From: Paracamarosporium sp. OC-R06-R3 | Lineage: Eukaryota; Ascomycota; Dothideomycetes; Pleosporales; Didymosphaeriaceae | Assembly (NCBI GenBank): GCA_019828545.1 | Contig: JACVRA010000179.1 | Span: 186,001-250,000, forward strand | Reading direction: 5' to 3' | Length of the DNA stretch: 64,000 nucleotides | In this document: one piece after another, positions 44,957 to 54,814 of the stretch | Position numbering within the stretch: the first letter of the stretch is position 1 | Layout: each line of letters begins with the position of its first letter | The notes under the pieces: model-generated | Databases searched by the model: none | What the model saw: the letters and a program-made list of their open reading frames with translations, nothing else | What the model was told of the DNA's origin: nothing | Program-made: the position numbers and the translations under genes

Positions 44957-45960
44957 TTAAACGCCGACGACCGAGAAAAGCGGCAGAGCGTAGAGGCAGG
45001 CCATCCACGCATTCCAGACTCGGAATGTGACCTTGTCGGCCTTGCAGCTGCGGTGCCGCAGCGTGCGCCATGCAACCATGAGGCCCAGCATCATGACCAC
45101 CACCCGAGGGCCGTTGCCAAGCGACCAATACGTTGCGCATATGCCGGACCAGCACACCATCAGCACGGCGGTTATCCAGCGTGTCGGGACGTCACCTATT
45201 GACAAGGGCATCGATCGGCGGCCCCGCAGGGCGTCGCCTACCTGGTCCGCCATATCTTGTGTCTGCACCGTCGAAAATACCACGGCTGCGATGATGCCGA
45301 GCCACTGCAGCACCATGCCGTGGTCCCCTGTAAGTGGCCTGTCCAGGGCTACCTCCAAGGCCCCCGAGGCGAAGCAGCAGAAGCCCAGCCCGTTGATGAA
45401 ATTCCGGCTTATCCAGCTCCAGTCGGCGAGGTTGAGATCGTTGTACGCGTACCCCAGCACCATGAGTGCCAGACAGGGTCTGAGACCCCCGATCTTGAAG
45501 CTGACGCAGGCGGCGGTAGGGTAGAGGCACAGCATGAGCCTCCTCGCTTGGGCCTCGGTCATCCGGCCGGAAGGCATCGTCCGCCATGGCTTGTTGTGGC
45601 TGTCCTCCAAGATGGCTGCTGGCTGCCGCTGGTTGTCGATGGCAAACGGGAGCAAGTTTACCCAGACCCAGAAGAAGACTAGAGGGATACGTTGAAGCAC
45701 CTGGAAAATAACGGCGTATCGCATTTCGGATGCGTGTGGTGTCGCATATCTGAGGAAGGCCACAGCGTTGAGAATCCCAAAGGTCGTCTTCGGCACAACA
45801 ATCGTCTTCAGGTCGCTGAACGTGAATAGCCAGATTGAATATAGGTTGTAGAGCAATGCTCGCCTCGAGATGGACCAGGAAGACTGAAGTGAGTTCAGCT
45901 TGATACCCCAAGTACTGGTGACCTTCCCACACTTACAAAAGAACTCGATTTGAGAGCCAT
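44957..45960 (-). CDS. UbiA-superfamily membrane prenyltransferase or terpene cyclase
   Basis: Two exons on the minus strand, 45960-45937 and 45883-44957 (316 aa), with a 53-nt intron (GTAAGT..TCAG). The polytopic protein has about eight hydrophobic spans. Motif region 1 (about residues 84-111) reads NLLPFAIDNQRQP then EDSHNKPWRTMPSGRM. Region 2 (about 153-176) has YAYNDLNLADW and RNFINGLGF. Region 3 (about 216-238) has TQDMADQVGDALRGRR and SMPLSIGD. These are UbiA-superfamily Asp-rich loops that bind a prenyl diphosphate through Mg2+. The first loop is unlike the NDxxDxxxD of Coq2-type enzymes, which suggests the fungal secondary-metabolism clade that includes UbiA-type terpene cyclases such as the fumagillin cyclase; this placement is inference. 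An in-frame ATG at 45993 could add 11 residues. Confidence 0.85.
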
Positions 45961-46512
45961 GTTGTTGCGACGTTTCTCATGCGGCAGGATCATTGTATCA
46001 ACTAGAGTAGGTTCTTGCTGCTTGTGGTTATGAACGAGTTCAATTGTAGGTAAGGCGACCTGGAGGAATGGCTGTTGCCTGTACAGTCGACCAGCATGCA
46101 GTGTGAATAATGTATCTGCTGCGCTTAGTAGATAATGCCGTGAGACACGTCGCCTCCCTGTCATTCAAGACATCCGTAAATAAATTAACGCCCACTCGGA
46201 ATTGCAAACACATCCTGACTTTGGAAAGCTCGACTTGCCTAGGCGTATTTGCTAGGCACACATCTTGCATTTGATCCACAGGATACGCATGTGATACGTG
46301 AGTCCTCAGCTGCGCCGCTCAGTCTAGCCATAGGGTGTGCAGGGGTTCATGATTAGAATATTAGCGCTTGGTGAACTGTCCTTACTACCCACTTTAGGCT
46401 TACCGCGCTGATTTCCGGGTCTCTTGGTCTCCCATTACAATTGATCCCCCAACCCTCTTTTTATACTCAGAGAGGTGATCAACAGATCACATCAGTTTTT
46501 TCCCTCACAATC
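45961..46512. promoter_or_regulatory. Bidirectional promoter region UbiA gene / P450
   Basis: This 552-bp spacer separates the divergent start codons of the UbiA and P450 genes. Such head-to-head pairs are often co-expressed. A TATA-like element lies on the P450 side (46459-46466). No clear repeated palindrome for a cluster regulator was found by eye. Confidence 0.55.
46459..46466 (+). promoter_or_regulatory. TATA-like element of the P450 gene
   Basis: TTTTATAC-type sequence about 50 bp upstream of the chosen P450 ATG (46513). It argues against the in-frame upstream ATG at 46441, which would lie before it. Confidence 0.4.
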
Positions 46513-48246
46513 ATGTTTTCCCTAACATCGGCAGAAGCACTTCTGGTATCAGGCGCGCTAGGAGTGGCGACACATCTTGGCATTTTCATTCGTGGAGAAT
46601 GGCATATGCAAGCGCCGCTAATATTTAAGCTGTATGCTGGTCTTTACATCGCCATCTTCGCAATCGAGCGATACACCGGTCTCGCTTTCCGAGAAGCTTT
46701 GTTCGCAACAAGCATATTCTTCACCTGCTACAATCTCGGTCTATTCACCAGCATATCCATCTACAGAAGATACTTCCACCGACTCAGGCATTTCCCGGGA
46801 CCATGGCTTGCGGGCATTACAAAATTCTGGCATGTGTGGCATTGCCGAACTGGCAAGAATCACCTCGTGATAGAAAAGCTGCAGAAGAAATATGGACCGA
46901 TCATCAGGACTGGACCGGAAGAACTCACCATCATAGACTCATCAGTGCCACCGGCTGTAGACGGCCCGAAGAATGAGTGCACGAAAGCCGTCTGGTACGA
47001 CTTCTTGCTCCCAGAAATTGCGCTGAACACGACCCGGAGCAAGAAAGAGCATGATTCTCGACGTCGCATATGGGATCAAGGATTCAGTTCCAAGGCCCTT
47101 ACTGCTTACGAAGAACGGGTTGTCGAGTACTCAAACACTCTTGTCCGAAGAATCGAACAACTGGCTCAGAAAAACGAGGCTGTAAACGTTTCAGATTGGT
47201 TCTATTGGTTCACATTCGATGTAATGGGAGAATTTGCATTCGCTCGCTCTTTCGAGATGTTAGAAACAGAGAAGTGGCACTTCGCCGTCAAGCTACTCAG
47301 AAGAGCTATGAGTCTGTTGGGACCGTTTAGCCCTGTACCCTGGCTTGCACAGATTGCGTTTTACATCGTACCGTGGATGTATATTGTGCGAGACTGGCTC
47401 AGCATGATGGAATGGTGCAAAATTCGGATGGGAGAAAGGATACAGGTGAGTTCCGGATTATTTTAAAAGCAAGAAACAGTCACTGACACATAAGCAGATG
47501 AAGGTAGACAGAGCAGACGTAGCTCACTGGTTGATAGATGCCTCTCTCAAGAAGGGTTCATTGGAAGCCGATAGGGAATGGCTCAACGGAGACGCAGTCA
47601 CTATCATCATTGCTGGAAGGTACAGGTCCTTGAAAATGGTATAGAAATCAGCTAAAAAGACGACAGTGACACCATCGCACCAACGCTCGTCTTTGCATTC
47701 TACGAGCTTGCTCGAACTCCCGAACAGCAACAAGTTCTTCTTGAAGAGTTAAAGAATGTAGACGTATACGATCATATCGCCCTTCAGCAATGCCAGCACC
47801 TGGACGCCCTCATCAACGAAACTCTGAGGCTTCACCCACCAGTTCCCACTGGGGGATACCGCCAATCACCACCCAATGGTATGGTCATCAACAATAACTA
47901 TATTCCCGGTAACGTTACCATCGTGTCTCCTCGCTACTCACTAGCTCGCCTCGAATCTTCCTACGAGTGCGCCGATCAATTCATCCCAGAGCGCTGGACC
48001 ACAAAACCCCACATGGTCAAAGATCGGAGAGGTTTTGCCCCCTTTTCCCAGGGACGCTTCAACTGTGTGGGAAAAACACTCGCTATGAGGGAGATGCGCC
48101 TCGTCATTGCTTTACTTGTGAAGAAGTTCACGGTTGAATTCTGGGGCGATGAGAATGGAGAACGTCTCTTCGCTGATATGAGAGATCAGTTCACTGCAGC
48201 ACCAGGGAAGCTACACCTGAGGTTTCAAGAACGGGTTTCTGAGTAG
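46513..48246 (+). CDS. Cytochrome P450 monooxygenase with multi-span N-terminus
   Basis: Three exons, 46513-47445, 47498-47619 and 47667-48246 (544 aa). The N-terminal ~100 residues contain two to three hydrophobic spans before the Pro-rich hinge (LRHFPGPWLAG). The I-helix AGSDT (350-354) is rebuilt across intron 2 (GTACAG..ACAG). The K-helix ExxR is at 403-406 (NETLRLHP). The heme loop is FSQGRFNCVG with Cys485. The family layout (MQAPLIFK, CRTGKNHLV) matches fungal P450s often labelled tryprostatin B 6-hydroxylase-like; the substrate here is unknown. It should be ER-bound and use a P450 reductase. The ATG at 46441 is rejected because it precedes the TATA-like element and adds a non-membrane tail. 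Confidence 0.93.
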
Positions 48247-50097
48247 TTGTAAGGGACGGGGCATATAGACATTAGATTTTACGCGTTGTCAATCATATGT
48301 TGTTCTTAGCATGAAGCATTGTGTGCCTTTATGTACTCTTTCATCGTCGCCAATTGTGCTCTCGCTGCGGAAACATTCATTACTACAGGAGTTTGTGGAA
48401 GATGTGGCGTACATCTGATAGTTATCGCATACCTTTGCTGACTCGCCTGTTCATTACAAAATATATCGCATCTTCGCTGTTGAAGTTGTTAATGATTGCC
48501 ATTCTGGTATCTTCTCTATCTACAACTACTAATGAATGTTTTGATGAACTATCAACACTGTCATGATAATGTGCCAAGTTCGAGCCGATCCAGTGATCGC
48601 ACCTTCTATTGTGCAACCCAGCATGATAGACTCGGAGTTCGATTCGAGTTTGGATTGGCTTGATGAAGTAGTGTCCGACGCACTATGCCCGCAGCCTAGG
48701 CAGCAGACATTTGTTGCCTTGCAGTATCTATGGTTGCAATTTCCCGGCACCACTTTAACAATCCAAATATGACGCTGTTGGCTATCATAACATTGTAATG
48801 GTCTTCTTCAATAAAAACATTGGATGAGTTTTGATGAACACTAATAAATCGAATCAGCTGACGCTGGTATGGTTTTCGTTCTGTCCATCTACAACAAGGT
48901 CAAATCTGCAATGGTACTTTCTTAAGAGCTTAGCGAAAAGGGACAGTTCGCAAACATCTTAGACTATTCGGCCTGTGTCAATAAGCTCTGCCCTCTTTTT
49001 ATGGTATATAAGCGGCTTGTTGGTTCGAGAATATCGTGCAGCCTAGCATGTTGGATTCGGAATTAGATTAGATGATGAACTAGTATCCAGCGCACTATAC
49101 CTGTAAGGCGAGGATATATTTTACATCCAGGCAGCAGACCTCTATTGCCTCGCAGTATCTATAATTGCGATTTCTCAGTACTACTTCAGCCATCCAAGCG
49201 TGACGGTGTTAGCCCTCACGATGTTTTAATAATCCTAGTCAATAGAACTATCAAATAATATTCGATGAATAGTAATCGCACAAATCAGCAAAAGCTGATA
49301 CCATGGTCTATTATTCCTTTTATGAAGAGGAGGTGAGTTCTCATCTAAATCGACGCTAATTCTCCATTTTGTAGAACTGCAAGTATACGTAATTTTAATC
49401 ACAGTGCAACATGTCGGACGTAAGCCGCGGAGGCTGAGCAGAAGAGCGGTGACGAATACGCCAATGGATTCTATGGTGTGAAAAGAGACAGGAACAAAAA
49501 TTTTCAAAGAAGTATATGGTGTGTTAGAAGGAACCGGCACATTGCGGGGGATTCGGAGTTTGAGCAATCTGGCTCGACTATAATGGACTCTGAATGGTCA
49601 GGACAAATGAAGAGTCCCATCACCTGCCTCATCCTTAGGGTTTATGCTGTACGTGGTGTATGAAATGTAAGATAAGGGGGAATTTGAAGACCATCCTCGA
49701 TAGTAGTTATGTAAGTGGCTGTATGTAGTTGGTACGGACCGATTATGGTCTTTTCGATTAACGGGATTCGCTGCTTTGGCATTGCCGCGCAGCCATACCG
49801 GCAACTTCATCCGAAGTGTCTGGGAATGCGCTGACGGTGATACATTGTGCCCACTTCAGTGCGATAGTGAGGTGCTTTTGTCCAATGAGAGATTTATTAC
49901 CTGATACGGTATAGCGTCATTTTTTAGGTGTGCAAAATGCGACCCTATTTTCCCTACGTCACCACTTGTAGGACCGTAATTATAATGTCAAGATTTATAA
50001 AGGTCTTGCACCGGTAGATTTTGTTTTAGACAACACCTGTTCCATGAATTTTTGCCCATTTTGAAGATTGTCTGCATCAATCCATATCAGCATCAAC
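48247..50097. other. AT-rich spacer with diverged tandem repeats
   Basis: No gene is supported in this 1.85-kb spacer between the P450 and SDR genes. It is AT-rich and carries a diverged tandem duplication (48611-49306, listed separately). Remaining parts should hold the P450 3' UTR and SDR promoter. Confidence 0.55.
48611..49306. repeat. Diverged direct duplication, unit about 265 bp
   Basis: Two direct copies, about 48611-48874 and 49037-49306. Shared landmarks in order are GTGCA-CC-AGCAT, GGCAGCAGAC..TTGCCT-GCAGTATCTAT, a TTGCGATTTC / TTGCAATTTC pair, CATCCAA, GACG-TGTTGGC / GACGGTGTTAGC, GATGAA, and AATCAGC..GCTG-TA. Many differences are C/T or G/A transitions; copy 2 has an extra ~25 bp. 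The end of a third partial unit may lie just upstream (48500-48530). Origin unknown. Confidence 0.75.
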
Positions 50098-51006
50098 ATG
50101 TCGACCAACCCCAAGTCTAAGCTGCAAAGCAACGGCGTCGATTTCACCACAACAACACACCATGACACATATGATTTTATCAGACCCCAGCAATTCAACT
50201 TGAAAGGCCGCACCGTATTCATCACTGGAGCCAGTAAAGGGATCGGCCGAGCGACCGCCATCAGCTACGCCAAGGCCGGAGCTTCGTGCATAGCAATTGC
50301 CGCCCGCACTGAGATGGAAGATGTAGAAGCTGACATGGGTCGCGCTGCAAAGGAAGCCGGAAAAGAGCTCCCACGAGTTCTCCGCCTCAAGGTTGATGTC
50401 ACAAGCGTGCAAAGCGTTCAGGAAGCCGCCATGGAAGTCGAAAAAAACTTCGGCCGACTGGACATCATCATAAACAACGCAGGCTACCTCGAGAAGTTTG
50501 CCCCACTGCACGAGTCCAAGGTAGATGACTGGTGGAGGGTTTGGGAAGTCAATTTGAAGGGGCCTTATTTGGTCCTACGCGCCTTTCTACCCCTCTTGCT
50601 CAAGTCAAGCAACTCTCTCCGAACAATTCTTAATGTATCAAGCATCGGCGCGAATATCATCAGCCCGGGGGCTTCAGCGTACCAATGTGGCAAGATGGCT
50701 CTGCTACGTCTTGGAGAGTTCTTGAATGCGGAGTACGCTGATCAGGGTGTCTTAGCATTTGGGATTCACCCAGGTGGCATCTTGACAGAATTGGCAAAGA
50801 AGATGCCAGGTAACATGCACAGCCTGCTGAACGATACAACAGAATTGGCGGGAGATAGCATTGTGTGGCTGACGGCCGAGAGGAGAGAGTTTTTGAAAGG
50901 AAGGTATGTCTCGTGCAATTGGGACATGAAGGAGTTCCTTGGCAAGCGGGAGGCGATCGAGAGCGGGGATCTACTGAAGGTTCGGTTGGACGTTGGCCTG
51001 AGCTGA
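50098..51006 (+). CDS. Short-chain dehydrogenase/reductase
   Basis: Single exon, 302 aa. The NAD(P)-binding motif TGASKGIG is at 43-50, NNAG at 126-129, the active-site Ser at about 181-182 (NVSSIG), and Tyr195-x-x-x-Lys199 (YQCGK). This is a complete classical SDR. Arg70 after the second beta strand (AAR) suggests NADPH preference; this is inference. It reduces or oxidises a hydroxyl/carbonyl group, substrate unknown. The start at 50098 (MSTNPKSK) is the first ATG; the frame is open upstream without one. The longer-than-usual C-terminus (after residue 250) keeps SDR character. Distance to the P450 is 1.85 kb, so membership of the cluster is uncertain. Confidence 0.93.
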   Translation: MSTNPKSKLQSNGVDFTTTTHHDTYDFIRPQQFNLKGRTVFITGASKGIGRATAISYAKAGASCIAIAARTEMEDVEADMGRAAKEAGKELPRVLRLKVDVTSVQSVQEAAMEVEKNFGRLDIIINNAGYLEKFAPLHESKVDDWWRVWEVNLKGPYLVLRAFLPLLLKSSNSLRTILNVSSIGANIISPGASAYQCGKMALLRLGEFLNAEYADQGVLAFGIHPGGILTELAKKMPGNMHSLLNDTTELAGDSIVWLTAERREFLKGRYVSCNWDMKEFLGKREAIESGDLLKVRLDVGLS

Positions 51007-52979
51007 GCGATATGTATGTATTGCTGATATGGTGAGCCGCGTAATCTTACAGTGCCTGCATAGTATCGTATTGGACGTTGAAATGATCCATCAGCCGGCA
51101 GCTCCCATACTCATGTTCTAGTGAAGTTTGGACTCAGCTGCGATGATTCTCGCTCCGGGTTTTAGGATCAGCAATATTGAAGACTGTTCGCACGTACTAA
51201 CAGGTGGGCGACGTGTCACCCTTGGTGGAGATTAGTATCTGCAGCAGTGCGGCAAAGTGAGCTCAGCTGATGTTTCGATAGTTTTCGTGCTTTTTGCACG
51301 TACGCACTCAAGTGGGATGCTGGGTGCAAGGTTTCTCAAATGTCAGAGAGGCAATCTCGGTTATCTTGTGCAGCATCAAACGAAGCTATCCTGGTTCCTG
51401 GAAAGCTTCTCGGTCAGGTAAGGCACCCAAGTGCTTCTAGACATGGCCTAAGACGACAAGGGCAACAACAGGTGTGCGTCTAGATGATAAGGGACGATGC
51501 CGACTGGTTTGCAATCCAGCGTGGATAGAAAAGAACACACCCGGGCAAGTGTTGCGGTTAGTGTCAACAGGGGCGGGCGCTTATTTGGGGCTTTTGAGCT
51601 CTCCCGGCATGAGGCGCAGTTAGTCGTGACTGGCCACCTAAGCGATGTGCCAAGCATCTCAAAACGACCTCTCATCCCCTAAAATCCGGCCTCGACCAAA
51701 CCGCTGAGCCGGCATCGGTACAGCTTTCTGCTACGTTCCTTCGCCTATCTTCCTATCCCGTGCGAGACGATGGCGTTGCACCGGAGAGGATGCCTTCAAA
51801 GGCATGCGGAAACTCTTGGCCTGGTCTTGTCAACAATGACCGATTGAACAATAGTATGTTTCCTCAAGCAGATGAACAAATACGAGAACTCGCACCCACA
51901 TTCGATGTTCCCTTCTCGCTTAGGAAGGTGCTCGGTTGCGGACCTTTGCAAAGGCAACGGAAATCAGGCGTCTGCCAATTTCCGCCCCCAATGACCGCCA
52001 CGGCCAGAGCGCATCGTCTGGTGATGTTTTAGTACAACTGCGGTTTCAAATTTTGCGCATTGCGCAGGCAAACGAATTCCACTTAGATATTCACCACAGG
52101 ACTGACCGTGGATTCTTGTACTGTGTACGAACGTTGCGTGAGAAATCGTGCTTGGCATAAGCGGTAGTTTCTCCGATGCCGCAATAGTCCTCATACCTTA
52201 GGATCGCGCTGCCTGACCTCAGAGAAATCTTTTGCAAGAGATATGCCACTGGTCGACACCGCACCGGACGTAGCACCGCCGCAAAAGCACAGTATACCCG
52301 ATCACCAAAATAGATATCGGGCTATCGCTGTTGCTCTCGGGCGAAACTGCCGCTATAGCCTATGATCTAGCCTCGATGGGGCACTCGAAAGTCGAAACGT
52401 CCAAAAGCGAGGCTGCTGACTTTGCAGGGTCATCAAACTCTCAAACAGGTGGCGTCGGTTCTTGACTCTGAAATGCACAGCATTCTCTAAAATCCTTGGG
52501 TGAAGGTGAACGACTGAATACCTCGTAGATCAAAACCTGTGAGACTCACAATGGACGCCCTTCGTCTTCCATCATCTGTCGCCTTCCGTTTTACTGCGTT
52601 GGCCATCGTCAGCACTACCGGCGTTTAGAAAGCTTTGGCGCCATAGTCACTAATCTACACACGGGCCTCAGAGGGGCTCTTCAACACCTCAAAGTGACGG
52701 GATCTTCTGGATGAACCCTGCAGTGCGGCTAAGGCCTGGAGGCTAGCCAGCTCCCAAACGGATCGCATTGGACGAGGAGGTCCCACTTGAAATCCGCCTG
52801 GCGAGGTTCTTCCCAGAAAGGTAGCCCATCATGGGTCCGAGTTGGGGGGCCGCATTCAGGGTAGTTACAGCACAGCCGTAATATGGGGGATGTTCGCTCC
52901 GCTAGGATCTCTACCCTTCATTCTCTTGTCTTCCTCATCGTCTTGCTGCGAGAACCGTAGCCAAGATAAGCCTGTCAAG
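51007..52979. other. Intergenic region without supported gene
   Basis: Nothing recognisable is seen. Short frames on both strands (for example 51760-52032) lack motifs. The right end should contain the promoter of the lectin gene. Confidence 0.5.
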
Positions 52980-54814
52980 ATGGTTCAACAAGTCGATGAA
53001 ACTGGTCAACACATGGAGGCTGTGAATCCAACGGCCAGCCCGCCGCAAAGACAAGTATCGGCCTTCTCAGAGACGATCGACAATACACCTCCAATTCCTG
53101 TGGAGTCTATACAGAGCGCGTGAGTGAATCGCGCATCCGTCGCCAAGCCTGGCGTTGCTCTATGTTCAATGTGACCTAACTTGATGGTATCGCAGCCCAG
53201 GACAATACCAAGACAAGAAGTACCACCCCGAGGCGTACGCATACTACTCTGCACCAGAGGCTGTTGACCAATATCCTCCCCAACATCAGTATGGAATTCC
53301 GCCCCAGGGACCTGGATCACCACCACCCCAGTATGCTACAGCGCAACCCTATGTCCCGGAGAAGGGCAAGTACGACACGGTCGCCAATGAGGCGGTAGGC
53401 ACTCCGCCTGTAGAAGAACGAAAGATTCTCGGCATGCGCAAACGGCCCTTCTTGATCGTTGCCTTTGTCGTTGTAGCGCTCATACTCCTTGGTGTCGGCC
53501 TGGGCGCAGGGCTAGGAATAGGGCTGAAGAAAAAGAAGTCGTACGTGATCATTTTATGAGAGTGTATTTTAATGTACTAACAGAACCGTAACAGGGACGA
53601 CATCATTGCGGACCCCTTCTGTAAGGAGAAGCCAGATCTTTGCATTGGTGGTGCTCTGGATTCGAGGTACTTTTCTCAAAAAGGTGCCTTCAACGGATCG
53701 GGTATTGCTCTGGCCGGAGAGTCCTGGAACAACAACGTGTATCGCTTGTTCAGTATCTACTACCAACACTATACCGGAGAGATCCGATACATGCAGTATA
53801 CGAAAGACCGCAAGTGGGTAGGAGGTTCGAGCAGCGAGACTGTTGCCAAAGACGCGAAGAACGGCACCGCTATCTCGGCAGTGGCTTTCACATTGAACGA
53901 AACTTCATACGTAAGTCTGCCTCCGCACTGCACAATCGTTACATGACGGCTGACCAGCTCAGGTTCATATCTACTACGTCTCCAAGGACAACCAGGTTCA
54001 CCAGCGTATTTTGTCCAATGATACTAACCTTTGGCAAAATGGACCGATCAACGACATGAAACTCGATGTTCTGGACAACCCCAGTGTCGGCCTGCAGGCT
54101 TGCTACAAGGGCAACTTCTACGGCGATTCTGACTACAAGAAGTTCCCTACAGCCAATGGAGAACAGAACACGGTTCCATTTGAAGGTTCAACAGGTATCA
54201 ATCTCTGGTACGCGAGCGATGAGTCCACATTTCAGCAGTATGTTTGGTACTCGAACAACATGGATGCGTGGGTCAAGGTCAGCCCCTGGACAAACAAGAA
54301 CGTGCATGCGGGTGTGGGTTGCTACTCTTGGGGTGGTGGTACGAACACTTACACTATGATGGTTAACGACGCGAATACAACAGAAATCTGGTGGAAGGAT
54401 GGAAACAGCACCGGAATCAGCAGCGACGCGCACCCTCTTAATGCATGGACAAACTCGTCCGCAGGGATACCCAACGTGGACCCCACGACATCGCTCGGCT
54501 ATACGAACTACCTATACATGCAGATGGAAGACCAAACCATCAAGGGTTTCAACGTTCAATTTGATGCTCAAAATACCTACATCAACGATGATCAGTTTAC
54601 TATCGCACCACTCGGCGTAGATGAACATGCAGTCAGCGGTACGCATTTGACTGCCACCGCAGTAGCTGTAAAAGACGACAAAAACTCATCTATCACGATT
54701 TGGGATAGTTTGTATGTGTTTGTGCAAACGGTGGGAGACGACATTACGGCATACGCAAGGCCAATCAAGGGCGGGGAATGGTCCAAAGCATTATTGACTT
54801 TAACGGATGACTGA
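52980..54814 (+). CDS. Membrane-anchored fucose-lectin-like protein
   Basis: Four exons: 52980-53119, 53196-53540, 53595-53910 and 53963-54814 (550 aa). All phases agree. The first ~130 residues are hydrophilic and Pro/Tyr/Gln-rich. One strong transmembrane span follows at about 132-157 (FLIVAFVVVALILLGVGLGA), flanked by RKRP and KKKK, so a type II topology is likely. The C-terminal ~380 residues show repeated beta-blade segments with Trp/Tyr clusters (GTAISAVAF, VHIYYVSKDNQVHQRIL, GINLWYASDEST, YTMMVNDANTTEIWW) typical of the fungal fucose-specific lectin (AAL-like) six-bladed propeller. It would display a sugar-binding domain at the cell surface or in the secretory lumen. Sugar specificity cannot be read directly. 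Confidence 0.85.

Noticed and set aside
46441..46512. Upstream in-frame ATG of the P450 gene
   Set aside because: It lies before the TATA-like element and adds a polar tail ahead of the first membrane span; 46513 is the better start.
48247..50097. tRNA-like GTTCGA-containing segments
   Set aside because: Isolated GGTTCGA-type matches lack a partner A box and a cloverleaf.
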